From assembly GCF_933775445.1 (NCBI RefSeq), contig NC_065877.1, positions 31,620,001 through 31,684,000 of the forward strand: a stretch of 64,000 nt of DNA, read 5' to 3'. This DNA is from Argentina anserina (lineage: Eukaryota > Streptophyta > Magnoliopsida > Rosales > Rosaceae). Of this stretch, positions 10,341 through 25,509 are shown piece after piece; the stretch's first letter is position 1, and the number at the start of each line of letters is the position of its first letter. The position numbers were made by a program, and so were the translations under genes. Under the pieces are notes generated by a model. It saw only the letters and a list, made by a program, of their open reading frames with translations, did not search any database and was not told where the DNA came from.

Positions 10341-13293
10341 TGTAACGACCCCAAAATTTCGAGCTTAAAAACTCAAAATTCTAAAGTCGTTAAACACAAA
10401 ATAATCTCAAATAAATCGAAATCATTTAAGTGTAACAGCGGATCAATTCTGAGTTCTCAATACAACTCAGACAACCAAATATTACAACCCAAATTTATAA
10501 TCCATACACAAAATGGAAAGGTAATAATCCTCACAAATCACTCACAAATCTCACAAATGAAATTACACAAATCCTCACACACAAATCCATGCTAAACCTC
10601 ACCACAAGTAGGATCCGAACGACTTCGAGCCTCTGTAGTCGACACTCAACCTCCACTAAACAGCACCTGCGGAATTATCCCCTACACCATCGAATTGGTG
10701 CACCGGGATTGTAAACACAAACCCGGTAAGCTTATAGCTCGTATGAGTAAAATCAAAATACAATTCGCATATCAAAATATACGCAAGATCACAAAACAAC
10801 AAACATAAATGCCCTCATGAGTCAATGGTCAGCCCATCTGGTTGACCCAAAGAAATATGAAATAAACACTCATGAGGAAATTAAGTAACCCTTCTGGTTA
10901 CCCAATGCATTTATAATACGGGTACCAAGAACGCTGGTACACATCTGTTACCCCTCTCGTAATACACCGCTGATATTGGATAGCCACCCGCTACCCAACA
11001 TCCAAAATAAACTGAGTACTCATGAGCAGATAACCACCCGTTACCTCACATGCAGTACTAAGGCAGACAGACTAGAGCTCTAACTGTATCGTAACTTTTG
11101 CCCGGCCAAAGGCTAGGTTTCGACTTGCCAAACACTTACAATAATCTCACATCATATTGTACCAAAAATCAGGTCCGAAGACAATTCTCATTTTAACAAT
11201 CTCAATGTTAAAAATCACGTACAATAATCTCACATCATATTGTACAATTCATTTCACACGCTCAATATAATCACAATAAAATCATAACAGTATAATATAT
11301 AGCAAACTATATATATTCGTACTTATTTACCATTTATACAATATATATATAGTCCACTATATCTTATACATGTCATATTTCACCACACATGCTCAATTCA
11401 CAAACTTCCGTCATCGAAATGACTATTTTTAATGAATTTATAACAGTACGTAATTTAATGAACTATATATATATATGTACTTATTACCATTATACCGTAT
11501 ATATGTAGTCCACTAAATTATATACATGTTGTAATTCATTTGATAAACACACTTGCAAAAATGTTGAATCACCACGAGAGTAGATTCGTAATTCAGTGAG
11601 ATTTTACTCACCTTATAGACTCGAGCGTAATTCCACAATTCCCGATCATAATTCCTTTCCTTGATTTAACGATCACCTTGAAAAGATAAGAAAATAATTT
11701 AGAATCGTTTCGTAAACTTTTAAATGCCGAAACAGTAATAATCGGTTACTGTTCAGCAATTTTCGGTTTTACGAAGTTACTGTTCAGTATTACTGTTCAC
11801 TGTTACTATTCATTGTTACTGTACAAATCTACGATTTATACGTATTTCTGTGCGTATAAATGTTATATACGTATTTCTGTACGTATAAATATTAATACGT
11901 ATTTCTGTACGTATAAATATTAATACGTATTTCTGTACGTATAAATATTAATACATATTTCTGTACGTATAAATATTAATACGTATTTCTGTACGTATAC
12001 GTACGATTTAAATGTAAATACAATCTCAGTAAATAAAATTTACTATTTACCTTTTACAAATTACTTTTTACATTTACTGAAAGTAATTTATATTTACATT
12101 TACCGAAGGTAAAATTTAATTACATTTACCGTAGTAAATAAAAATTACATTTACATTTACCGTACACAGTAAATTACCAAAATACCCTTCTGTCAAAACT
12201 GTTCTCACCGCCGCACGTGGCGGCGCGTGTGGCACACGCGCCACCTCCGGCGGGCCGCGCGTGGGGCCCACGCGCCGAGGCTAACAACGGCGCGTAGCAC
12301 GCCACCGCTACCTCAAATCTCTCCTACTTTCTTCCCTCTCCTTCCCTCCGGCCTTAAGCCGCCCCTACACCACCCCACACTTCCACACGCTCCTTCACGC
12401 GCCGCTTTAAGCGGCGGTGTTCAACACCTCCACACACTCCTCCGATCGCCACAAATCAAACAAAAACAACAACAAATCAATCACATAACCCATCTATACC
12501 AATCCTCACCTCGATCAGACCTTTGGATCGTCAAAAACGACGTTGAAGAGCTCGAGATGCCGGCGGCCTTGCAGTTGAGCAGCGGCGGTGCCTATCGCGG
12601 TTTTTGATCGCCGATCTTGTCACCGGTGGCACTAGGGGTGAGGAGAGATGATGGTGGTGCAGTCCCTAAGCCTTGGTCTCACCGGTGGAGCGTTTGGGCG
12701 ACGGAGAATCGCGAGGTTTCGGTGAGAGGGAGAGGAAGAAAGTGACAGTGAGAGGGAGAGGGAAGAGTGATCAGTGTGAGGGAGAGGGAAGAGTGATCAG
12801 TGTGAGGGAGAGGGAGAGAGTGATCGGTGAGAGGGAGAGGGACTCGGGGATGCACGATCGGTGAGAGAGAGAGAAAACCGAGAGAGGGAGAGAGAGAAAG
12901 AGAGAGCGGCGGGGTGAGAGGGGTGAAAGGGTTTCCAATTATGGGAACCCTAGTTGCAAACATTGACTTATATACCCCCTCTCAAAATCGGAAACCAACT
13001 TCCGTCGTTAATAACTTCTACATACATCGTCCGATTAGGACGTGTCACATACTCACGAACTCGTATCGACGAGCTCTACAACTTTCATGAAGGAAGTTTT
13101 CGTAACCGAGCGATGAAATAAAAGTCGATAATTTCGTTCGGAAACGTAACGTTTTCTTATTAACGTTCTCGGAACGTTTCCGTTTCCGTTTCGTAATGTT
13201 TGCAAACAAATCAAATTCAATTTAAATGAATTTCAAAACTTTATAGAATTTACTTCAAATCAAATATCGTTTTGAAAAATTGGGGTTATTACA
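10341..13293 (-). repeat. 5' LTR of the Gypsy element (2,953 bp)
   Basis: Direct-repeat partner of 2608-5530 and carrier of the element's promoter on the minus strand. It is 30 bp longer than its partner: 26 bp at 12105-12130 and two extra AT dinucleotides. The 28-bp minisatellite lies at 11839-12006. Confidence 0.95.
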
Positions 13294-14019
13294 TTCATGT
13301 TCTTCATTGTTCTTCGTTGTTCTCCAAGATTGGAGGTTGTTCCGACAATTTTGGCCTTCTAGAGAGCTTTGTGTAGAGCTTGTTGCAGTATCAGAAGATT
13401 TATTGGGTTGAGTTCATCACCGATCTTCGATTTGGTCGATCCTTATCCACTGTGTTAGTGAAGAAGCTCCTACCATTGGTTAATTAAAGCTCCAACCAGT
13501 CGACCACTTTAACCACTTCTAGTGTGGATTAATGATTTGTGAGAAAGACTGGTTTTGTTCTAGTGTTTGCTTGTTTGTCGACACAGGTGATTTTGGACTT
13601 CGATTTCAACGAAGATGCAAGTGATTTTGGTGGTGGGTGGGTCGTCCATTTGCAACGGCCTATTGTTTGCGGCCGTGAAGTTGGTTGTGGTTGAGGGAGA
13701 GGAGGGTGATTTTGCTAGTTTTGGGGTTAGTCCGAGATTGCATCAAATATGGGTCTGAAAAGTAATGTATCCTCACCCGAGACAGCACGGTCCGGGAGTA
13801 AGCATAGACTTAGTCCGGAATTAGACAATCCGGGAAACAAACATGCCCCTAAACTACTCGAACAGTTTTCATAGATCCACCAAAAAATTACACTAGTCTT
13901 GAACCGCAAACGCACAAACCACTTGCAACAAATTAGTGGAATCCTGGACGTCTGGACTCGAATGCTAGACATAGAGGTTCTGTATGATTGCACCACACCA
14001 TTAACATGTAATTAAAAGT

Positions 14020-14041
14020 GATATATAGATATCTATATATC
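14020..14041. promoter_or_regulatory. Perfect 22-bp AT palindrome in the PFP upstream region
   Basis: The half-site GATATATAGAT is followed directly by its exact reverse complement, about 190 bp upstream of the PFP ATG. It contains TATATA on both strands and could contribute a TATA element or simply form a cruciform; function is not shown. The rest of 13852-14232 holds no gene and becomes CT/CA-rich leader near the ATG. Confidence 0.4.
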
Positions 14042-14232
14042 TTTCGATTACCTGAAAGAAAATAAGGTAAGTAATAAAGCACCTCGATCATGACCCTGAC
14101 TTGCCGGATCCCGCAACGAGCTCTCCGCTTCCATTCCTTCATAAACCAAAACCGCCACTCCACCCACCCACACATTCTTCTTCTTCTTCTCTCTCACACA
14201 AAACCACTCCCTCAACAACTTTACCGGTCACC

Positions 14233-18285
<4,053 letters not shown>

Positions 18286-18748
18286 TTGCCGGAAAGTGAA
18301 AGCCTCGTCCAGTCAAGTGAAGATGTACATTTGACAGTGCTCATCTGGCAGATTTGGAAGACCGCATTGATATAAATTTGCAATTTTTTTTGGCTAGCAA
18401 TCCAATAATAAGGATCAAAGCAACTTATAGTTTAATGGTTATTGAGTAGAATTAGTTTTCTAGAAATATAGTTGGAGCTGGTATTCATCTGTACCCTGGT
18501 TACTTTTGAGCCCTCAATTGTAGGAAGAATAATAAATATTCATTTAATTTTTTCTTCTAGCCGTTCTATGATTTGCATAGTTTTAATCATTAGTATGTAA
18601 CCTATCAGCAACATACATCAGAAAAAGTGTGCACTCTGAAATTGTCATAATATTTCAAGCTTTGGTAGTGAAACTTGTGTAGAAATTAAATGTGTGATCA
18701 AAACTTTGGGTATAAGACATACTACATAGCCAAACTCTAAACCCCAGA

Positions 18749-19529
18749 ATGAGTCGCACAATGCGGAACAGCACTCTGTTTATGTTCCTTGCTGGAAGAG
18801 CTTCAACAGCAGCAGCTGCAGCAAATCAAACCCCAAATCTGCTTCAGAGATGCTTCTGTTCATCTTCCTCTCCGAACAATAAGCTTTTCGTCGGAGGTCT
18901 GCCTTTAAATTTCAAACAAGTTTGAAAGACCTGAACTTTTTGTGGTCGGCGTGTTTCAAATGTGACATGGGTTTTGGGTGTTGCAGGCTTGTCATGGTCG
19001 TTGGACGAGAAGTCCCTGAAAGACGCTTTCTCTTCATATGGAGATGTCACTGAAGGTGAACTGTAAAACTTTTATCGAACTAACTTTGGTGGGTTAGTCA
19101 CCCATTTACTTGTTATTCGTCTCTGCAATCCATATGTTCGACAAAATGCCTGACTGAACTTACTTGCTACATATTAAATATTTAATCTCTATATAACCTA
19201 AATCGTGCATGTTTGTACGTACTGTAGTGACTATAGTGTATGACAAGGACTCAGGCAGGCCTAGAGGCTTTGGATTTGTTAATTTCTCCAATGAAGATGA
19301 TGCCAAGTCTGCTAAAGATGCTATGGATGGAAAGGTGAGTCGTATATTGCGTTCTATCTTTCACCTGGTAAAGTTTTCTGTTTCGAAATGAATATAAATG
19401 AGGTAGTTCTAATTGCAGGCGTTGATGGGTCGGCCACTGAGAATTAGTTTTGCTCTCGAGAGAGTTCGGGGAGGGCAGGTAGTTGTCCCTCGCCTTCCAA
19501 GCATTGGAGTTGGTGGCAATCGCTCGTAG
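18749..19529 (+). CDS. Small RRM RNA-binding protein, probably mitochondrial
   Basis: Four exons join in phase (18749-18896, 18987-19055, 19228-19334, 19419-19529) and give 144 residues. The first 40 or so are rich in Ser, Ala and Arg with few acids (MSRTMRNSTLF...), an organelle-targeting pattern. One RRM follows at about 46-118 with RNP2 KLFVGG and RNP1 RGFGFVNF. The short tail has Gly and basic residues but no long glycine-rich domain, unlike classical GRPs. Plant relatives bind organellar transcripts, some in editing or splicing complexes; the specific target cannot be inferred. It is co-directional with PFP and its promoter must fit in a 463-bp interval. Confidence 0.88.
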
Positions 19530-19744
19530 CTGATATCATATGGTTACTATGGTAATGTGTTACCGCTTACTGTCACAGATTACATATAGAGCTATTTTAA
19601 GTTGTGAAAGCTATAAATTGTGTCATTGAAACTTAAGTTTCGTTGAAAGAAGTTATCTAGTTTTAGTCGCTATGAGTTGAGGTTGAATTGTTCTATTGAA
19701 ACTCAAAATTCAGAACCTTAACTTAAGAGGTTGAAGGGAGCAAT

Positions 19745-19850
19745 GAAGGTCAATTTCCAACTTTTGTGCAAGTTATTGTTCACGAGGAAACTTCCCTTTT
19801 TGGTGTTATGCAAACACGCCTTCAACCTACAAAAGTTGGAAATTGGCTTC
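19745..19850. repeat. Imperfect foldback with 60-bp loop
   Basis: The left arm CAATTTCCAACTTTTGT is matched by ACAAAAGTTGGAAATTG on the right. Outer flanks pair weakly. It lies downstream of the RRM gene in otherwise featureless DNA (19530-20413). It could be a decayed MITE; no target duplication was recognised. Confidence 0.45.
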
Positions 19851-20623
19851 GATTTCGTTCTCAATACATCAGAATAGAATGAGTTTTACCTATCAAAAAT
19901 TCAATCTTAGACAACATAGGCGGCCTTAAATGTACATTAATTCACCCAAAAGCACAATCCCCTCTCAGTGCTTGCAGTTTGCCTATGTCGATTAAACTTA
20001 CCAATTCTCACTAAGATTTCAACTAATTAATCTCGTTGTTTCCAGACTATTAAGCAGCTCTCTCAGACTACAAGAATATATGGGGTTTTATCAGCTTGTT
20101 TCTATGTTACTGGGCAAACTTTTCTGCAGGCTCCAGCGAGCAAATTGGGATTTGTGATGCACTAATTTATTGGTTAAGATCATGTTATGCTTAAACCCAT
20201 ATCTTCTGCAACTAGAGTAGACTTCTGGAAATTTTTGGGTACGTCCACCCTCACAATACAATATAACAATCTTACATTAACACTTCCAGGACGTAAAACA
20301 CAATTGATAAGCAAATGGTAAACGACCAGAAGTCCATATAGTAAAATATTTCTCTTCCTTATTTATCCGACTAATTTCAGAACTGATAATTATTCATGTA
20401 GACATGTAAATGTCTAGTGGTGTTGCACTGTAATATTACAGCGTATAACAGAGTAGCCCCTTGGTTGATCGACGAAATAAGTCTCAAGTGTAGCATATCC
20501 CCTAGCAAATCTAAATTCACCCGTACCTGAAACCACCGCCACCTCTCTTACCGGCTCAAATTGCTTACTGTTTCCTTGTATCTCAATAGTGCTGCCATTG
20601 TACTTCTTGTTTGTGAACACAAT

Positions 20624-23380
20624 TGTAATGACCCCAAAATTTCAAGTTTAAAAACTCAAAATTTCAAAGTCGTTAAACACCAAATAATCTCGATGAAATC
20701 GAAATCATTTAAAATGCCACAGCGGATCATCTCTGAGTTCAAAATACAACTCAGTCAAACCGATTATTACAAACTAAATTATAATTCAACATTATAACAA
20801 ATGGAAATGTATAATCCTCACAACAACCTCACAAGATAGTCACACAAAATCCCCACACAAGCTGGAGATAAATAACTTCAAGTCCTCTGAGCGGTCCGTC
20901 AATTCCCGCTAATCCACACCTGCGGAGTTATCCACTACACCATCGAATTGGTGCACCGGGATTGTAAACACAAACCCGGTAAGCTTTACAGCTCGTATGA
21001 GTAAAATGAAAATATAACTCGCATATTAATATATATACGAAAATCCACAAATCAAACAAATATAAATGCACTCATGAGTCAATGGACGGCCCATCTGGTT
21101 GTCCCAAAGAAATATGAAAAGAAGCGCTCATGAGAAATTAAGTAACCCTTCTGGTTACCCAAATGCATTTATAATACGGGTACCAAGAACGCTGGTACAC
21201 ATCTGTTACCCTTCTCGTAATACACCGCTGATATTGGGCAACCACCCGCTACCCAATATCCAAAAATATGAGTACTCATGAGCAGATAACCACCCGTTAC
21301 CTCACATGCAGGACTCTGGCAGACAGACTAGAGCTCTAACTGTATCGTAATTTTCGCCCGGCCAAAGGCTAGGTTCCGACTTGCCAAACACGTACAATAA
21401 TCTCACATCATATTGTACAAAATCAAGTCCGAAGACAAATCAACATTTTAACAATCTCCATGTTAAAATCACGTACAATAATCTCACATCATATTGTACA
21501 AAAATCAAGTCCGAAGACAAATCAATATTTTAACAATCTCCATGTTAAAATCACGTACAATAATCTCACATCATATTGTACCAAAAATCAAGTCCGAAGA
21601 CAAATCAACATTTTAACAATCTTCATGTTAAAATCACGTACAATAATCTCACATCATATTGTATAAATCAAAATCACATGCTCGATATATAAATCTCGTC
21701 ATCAAAATGACATAATCACGATAAAATCATAACAGTATATTATATAGCAAACTATATATATATATATGTACATATTTACCATTTATACAATATATATATA
21801 ATCCATTATATCATATACATGTCATATTTCATAAACACGTCCGAAGACTAAAACTCGTCCGAAGACAAAACATTTTAACAAACTCATGTTAAAACCACGT
21901 ACAATAATCACACCTCATATTGTACAAAAATCAAATCACATGCTCAATATTTAATTGTCGTCATTCGAAATGACCAATTCCAATGAATTCATAACAGTAT
22001 ATAATATAGCAAACTATATATATATGTACTTATTACCATTTATACAATATATATGTAATCCACTATATTGTATACATGTCGTAATTCAATATTAAAAACT
22101 CTTGCAAAATCTTGAATCACTGCAAGGGTAGATTCGTAAATAAGTGAGATTTTACTCACTTTTTTTCCTGCGTGCAACTTCCACGACCCTGAAAGTAATT
22201 TCCTCACTCGTTTCGTCAGTCACCTAATAGCACGATAAATGCTTAGAAAATGATACTTAAAATATCAGGTGACGAGTTCAGCACAGCTAAATGTTGTTCA
22301 TAAAACATTGTTCACAGAACATTGTTCATGTTTACAAATCAATGTTTTTACGAAACCACTGTTCACAGTTACTGTTTTACCATGCCACTGTTCACATTTA
22401 CTGTTACAGAGTACTATTCACATACACTGTTCATGTGGCGTCACTGTTACAGATCACTATTCACAATAGTATTCATGCGATGGTACTATTCACAGTTACT
22501 ATTCATGCGGCGTTACTGTTCACCGACCGCCACCAATCATCACCAAATTTCACCACCACAACCTAAACAATATTTCCAACAACTTCCTAGTTGACACCAA
22601 GGTCTAAATCCGAGCCTAAACAGTCCAAACAACGAAGAACATAAATTCTGCACTATTCACAAACCCTAGAAATTGAAATTTTGATTCGGGTACTTACACT
22701 TCGATTTGGCTCGATTCCTTTTGTGGGAATGTTGCTGGGACTAAGACAAGCAAAACCCCCCAAGAATCTCGAGCTATGGTGGCCGGAGGAGGCGGCACCG
22801 ACACAACATTAACTTCCGGCGGTTGCTACACCGTGTGTGGTTGTCGCCGGAGTGCAAGGCGTAGCCCAAAAGATGGAGATCGTCGAGCCCGTCAGTTTGA
22901 TAGGTGACACGATACGAGGCGACGTCGGATGGTGGAGAAATCGGCCGGAGAAGGTTTTTGGGTCGGGTGAACAGTACCCGAGCTCGGGTGAACAGTAACC
23001 GAGCGGATTTTTGAAAAAAAACTGATTTTCTGATTTTTAATCTCCTCTCCTTCCTTTTATACTATTTCCAAAATCGGAAATGAACTTCCGACATTAATAA
23101 CTTTCGCGTCCGACGTCCGATTCGAACGCGTGACGTGTCTACGAACTCGTATCGATGAGGTCTACGACTTTCGTGAAGGAAGTTTTCGCAACCGAGCGAC
23201 GGAATAAAAGTCGATCTATACGTTGCGGTAACGTTACGTTTTCTCATTAAACGATCCGAGAACGTTTCCGTTTTCGTTTCGAAATGTCACAAACCTCCAA
23301 TTGTCATCTTGAATTAATTTCACAAGTTTAACACTTTGAAAATACTCGACATTTAATTTCTAAAAATTCGGGTTATTACA
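20624..23380 (-). repeat. Solo LTR of a Gypsy family related to the 2.6-13.3 kb element
   Basis: Starts TGTAATGACCCC and ends GGGTTATTACA, flanked by the exact 5-bp duplication ACAAT (20619-20623 and 23381-23385). Large parts align with the 2.9-kb LTRs in the same orientation, but the GC-rich CGCACGTGGCGG block is absent and many TGTTCAC/ACTGTT repeats occupy 22290-22520, so it is a diverged subfamily. Solo LTRs arise by recombination between the two LTRs of one insertion. Confidence 0.93.
21389..21662. repeat. Tandem repeat of 81-83 bp inside the solo LTR
   Basis: Units begin CACGTACAATAATCTCACAT at 21389, 21470, 21552 and 21635 (last partial). The same unit appears only about 1.4 times in the full-length element's LTRs (from about 3400), so copy number varies within the family. 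Confidence 0.85.
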
Positions 23381-23802
23381 ACAATCGACAGAAAAACTAG
23401 GGCATTACGTCCGTTTAGTGCTGATGTAACAACAAAAGCCTGTGCTCGGCCAACCAGTGCCGATTCAGGGCATGGGCCTTCGGTTATGGGGTCGTCGTTG
23501 ACATAAACTGTTCCGAATTGATCGAAGGTCCAAAGCTTACAGGCGATACCAGCAAGTGGTAATGTCGTGAGATTTGGACCGGCAGTGAAGTCCTGGAAGT
23601 ATAGGGACATATAGGTTTCTTTGAACTCATGAGTACGAGCCATGGCTAAAAATGTAGTAGTCAGAACCAAAATGAGCAGTGGGGATATGTTTAAAACCAT
23701 AATCGGTGCGACACTGTGAGGTAGGCAAAGAAGAGGAGTAGCTTACTTGGCGTGCGGAAAGTAAATCCAGTGCTGTGCTTCATAATTGGGTTCTGGCTTC
23801 TG

Positions 23803-23810
23803 ATTTATAC
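23803..23810 (-). promoter_or_regulatory. TATA-like box of the dirigent gene
   Basis: GTATAAAT on the minus strand, 103 bp upstream of the dirigent ATG. Spacing fits a short 5' leader. Confidence 0.45.
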
Positions 23811-23944
23811 ATGAACAAACAAAAAACTAATAATCCATGCTTTCCATGGTCGAGTTAGTTTAAGTTAACATTGGAGCAATTGGAAAGCGCTGACTTTAAT
23901 ACGGTGTTTAGAACGTGCCCGATATTATAAACGTGTATGAGTAT

Positions 23945-24125
23945 ATGCTGCTGGAGCTGTCCTTCTGGGTTAATTTGCGCTGTAAGATGTCATTATAATA
24001 CAAGATATATTGTTCTAAAACATCATTCGTCATTTCTCTTAGTGTATTAGATATTATTCTTTATCTGAACGTGCTATTATTTTACTCAGCATTTGTGGAG
24101 CTGAGACATATGGTAACGCCACCAC
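23945..24125 (+). pseudogene. Fragment resembling PFP-beta exons 12-13
   Basis: GCTGGAGCTGTCCTTC followed by GGGTTAATTTGCGC and CTGTAAGATGTCA matches the end of PFP exon 12 with its donor, with an 11-bp deletion. GTGGAGCTGAGACATATGGTAAC at the right matches the end of exon 13 and its donor. Most of exon 13 is missing. It appears to be a decayed genomic (intron-containing) partial copy of the PFP gene 6 kb away. Confidence 0.5.
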
Positions 24126-24734
24126 TTGCAGTGCCAGAGGAAATTAGGGTTTGCGTTAATCCTTTCGATGCAATGTAATGGCAGAAAATCATAGGTTCTT
24201 GGCAAAACCGCCAGCAAGCTAAGAAAATATTGTTAAATACAGTAATAATGGAAAACACAGAATATATCAACACACACAAAAAGTAACAGCAATTAACAAT
24301 AGCTCAACGCGATTCAAGCTCCCTCTATAAACTTCCCTCATTTAAAAATTTAGTTCACATCGCTCCCTGCTGCGAACTAGGGGCAGAGTTCATAAATCCC
24401 AAACAAGGGAATAGTTTGGACAAGCCTCGCCTTGAACTTGGGCATGGTTCCCCCGGCCACGAGACCGGGAACAAGTTCGAAATCCCCTCACCCTTTTGAT
24501 ACAATCATACCTCTGCTTAGTATCGATCATACTATTCAGTATTGATTACTCGTGATGATAGTTGGATTCCATAAGCCTTTTGTGGCATTTGGCCTTAGCA
24601 AGCGTCAACAAGTTTGTATGAAAACAAAACGAGTACGTAGAAGCAGAAATTGGCATCGAGTTGACACCGGCCTCCAGGGTGATGCTAGTAAGGAAGACAA
24701 GGGCCCTTGGCAGCGTCGGCTTGAAGAAACTAGA

Positions 24735-25020
24735 AATATAAAAATGAGCAAAGGAAAACTAAAAATCCATGCCATCCATGAGTTCGTCTAAATTAAGTTA
24801 GGGTGGTCGCTTAGCTCTGACTTTGACCGGCTGATTACAACATGCCCGATATAATATTGAATTATTGATCGAGGTACAAAAGATCATTTTTTATTTTGAA
24901 GGGATTACGTAGATCTTTTTCTGCTGAAGAGACGATCATTCTCTAATAAGTTGATGATCCTATTTAATTCAATTATCGTACTCTTTGATATTGATTATTG
25001 CTTTGATGGGATTTATGTGG
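24735..25020. repeat. Duplicated dirigent upstream DNA, middle copy
   Basis: The stretch with CTGACTTTGACCGGCTGATTACAACATGCCCGAT and GGATTTATGTGG is repeated at 26060-26232, and its first part also at about 23820-23930. Three copies of dirigent-proximal flanking DNA indicate a tandemly duplicated cluster from which one gene body is lost. Confidence 0.6.
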
Positions 25021-25079
25021 CCAAAACCTAAAAAACCCATCATGAAACCTAGCCGCTCTGCTAGGGTTTCACGACCAAA

Positions 25080-25480
25080 ACCTCAAATTCCCAGATCTGC
25101 CGCTCGTTCTCCTTCAGAAATGGCTCACCGGCAAAACCTCTCTGGTGCGCTGAGATCCGGCCAAGCCGGCGCTGCAACCTTAGCGTCCTCCTCACGGTTG
25201 CGTTTAGGGTGCGACTGGACAAGAAGATTTGCGTGATCCTCGCTCACTTCTATTTGGTTGGGAGACTCCTTGGCCCCAAATTTCCTGGTTTCAAGGGTAC
25301 AATCCAATGATATGGCGTATGCGAAGAGGTCTTTCAGTGCATGACACAAGTGAGAGGTATGTGTTTCAGTTTTCCTCCAATTTTGATCGCATGCAAGTCT
25401 TAAATGGAGGCCCATGGTATTATTAGAACACTATGGTGGTTCTGAATGAGTATGATGGTGCTAGCCCTTATTCTTGTTGG
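25080..25480 (+). pseudogene. Remnant of a LINE ORF1 (DUF4283-like) region
   Basis: Two overlapping broken frames include VHDTSERYVFQFSSNFDR followed by a GGPW motif. This resembles the FLFQF...V(L)xGGPW signature of DUF4283 proteins encoded by plant LINEs and related repeats. Stops and frameshifts break it and no reverse transcriptase follows. It lies between the duplicated dirigent flanks. Confidence 0.5.
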
Positions 25481-25509
25481 AAACTTGGGTTTGTGTTTAC
25501 GGCTTCTAG

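Larger units (their letters stand above)
2608..13293 (-). mobile_element. Complete Ty3/Gypsy (chromovirus-type) LTR retrotransposon
   Basis: It has 2.9-kb LTRs in direct orientation, each beginning TGTAACGACC and ending GGTTATTACA on the plus strand, flanked by the exact 5-bp duplication TTCAT (2603-2607 and 13294-13298). On the minus strand the order is 5' LTR, primer-binding site for initiator tRNA-Met, gag-protease-RT-RNase H, integrase, polypurine tract, 3' LTR. RNase H before integrase fixes the Gypsy order. The integrase C-terminus has a chromodomain-like tail, suggesting a Tekay/Del-type chromovirus (inference). The LTRs differ at roughly 20 single bases plus a 26-bp indel and two 2-bp microsatellite steps, so insertion is recent. 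One nonsense codon splits pol. Confidence 0.95.
2090..13848. mobile_element. PIF/Harbinger-like non-autonomous element, split by a Gypsy retrotransposon
   Basis: The two outer ends are inverted repeats: GGGCACGTTTGTTAC on the left, and GGGCATGTTTGTTTC for the right end read in reverse. A 3-bp duplication CTA flanks them (2087-2089 and 13849-13851), as expected for PIF/Harbinger. Without the 10.7-kb retrotransposon and one TTCAT copy, the element would be about 1.07 kb (2090-2607 plus 13299-13848). No transposase frame is visible in either half. The class is inferred from TIR style and TSD length; the interior may have captured gene-like GC-rich sequence near 2240-2520. Confidence 0.55.
20414..23700 (-). 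pseudogene. Dirigent protein gene disrupted by a solo LTR
   Basis: Dirigent proteins steer the stereochemistry of monolignol radical coupling in the apoplast. The N-terminal half (23700 down to 23381) starts with a hydrophobic signal-like MVLNISPLLILVL segment, then dirigent motifs FQDFTAG, FGTVYVNDDPITEGP, and VGRAQ. The C-terminal half (20618 down to 20414) has FTNKKYNGSTIEIQG, GTGEFRFARGYA and ends ITVQHH. A 2,757-bp solo LTR with duplication ACAAT sits between them. Without the LTR and one ACAAT the frame is continuous, about 174 codons, a normal single-exon dirigent length. No other lesion is visible, so insertion alone broke it. A TATA-like GTATAAAT lies at 23803-23810 on the gene strand. 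Confidence 0.88.

Noticed and set aside
21389..21662. Regular repeats that could suggest a CRISPR-like array
   Set aside because: The repeat units are contiguous with no unique spacers, they sit inside a plant LTR, and the genome is eukaryotic.
22269..22594. Three overlapping frames rich in His, Ser and Tyr
   Set aside because: Generated by TGTTCAC/TACTATTCAC repeats of the solo LTR.
24376..24480. Possible tRNA-like GGTTCCCCCGG...GGTTCGA-style segment
   Set aside because: The AAGTTCGAAATCCC box-B resemblance lacks a paired acceptor stem, anticodon arm and Pol III terminator.
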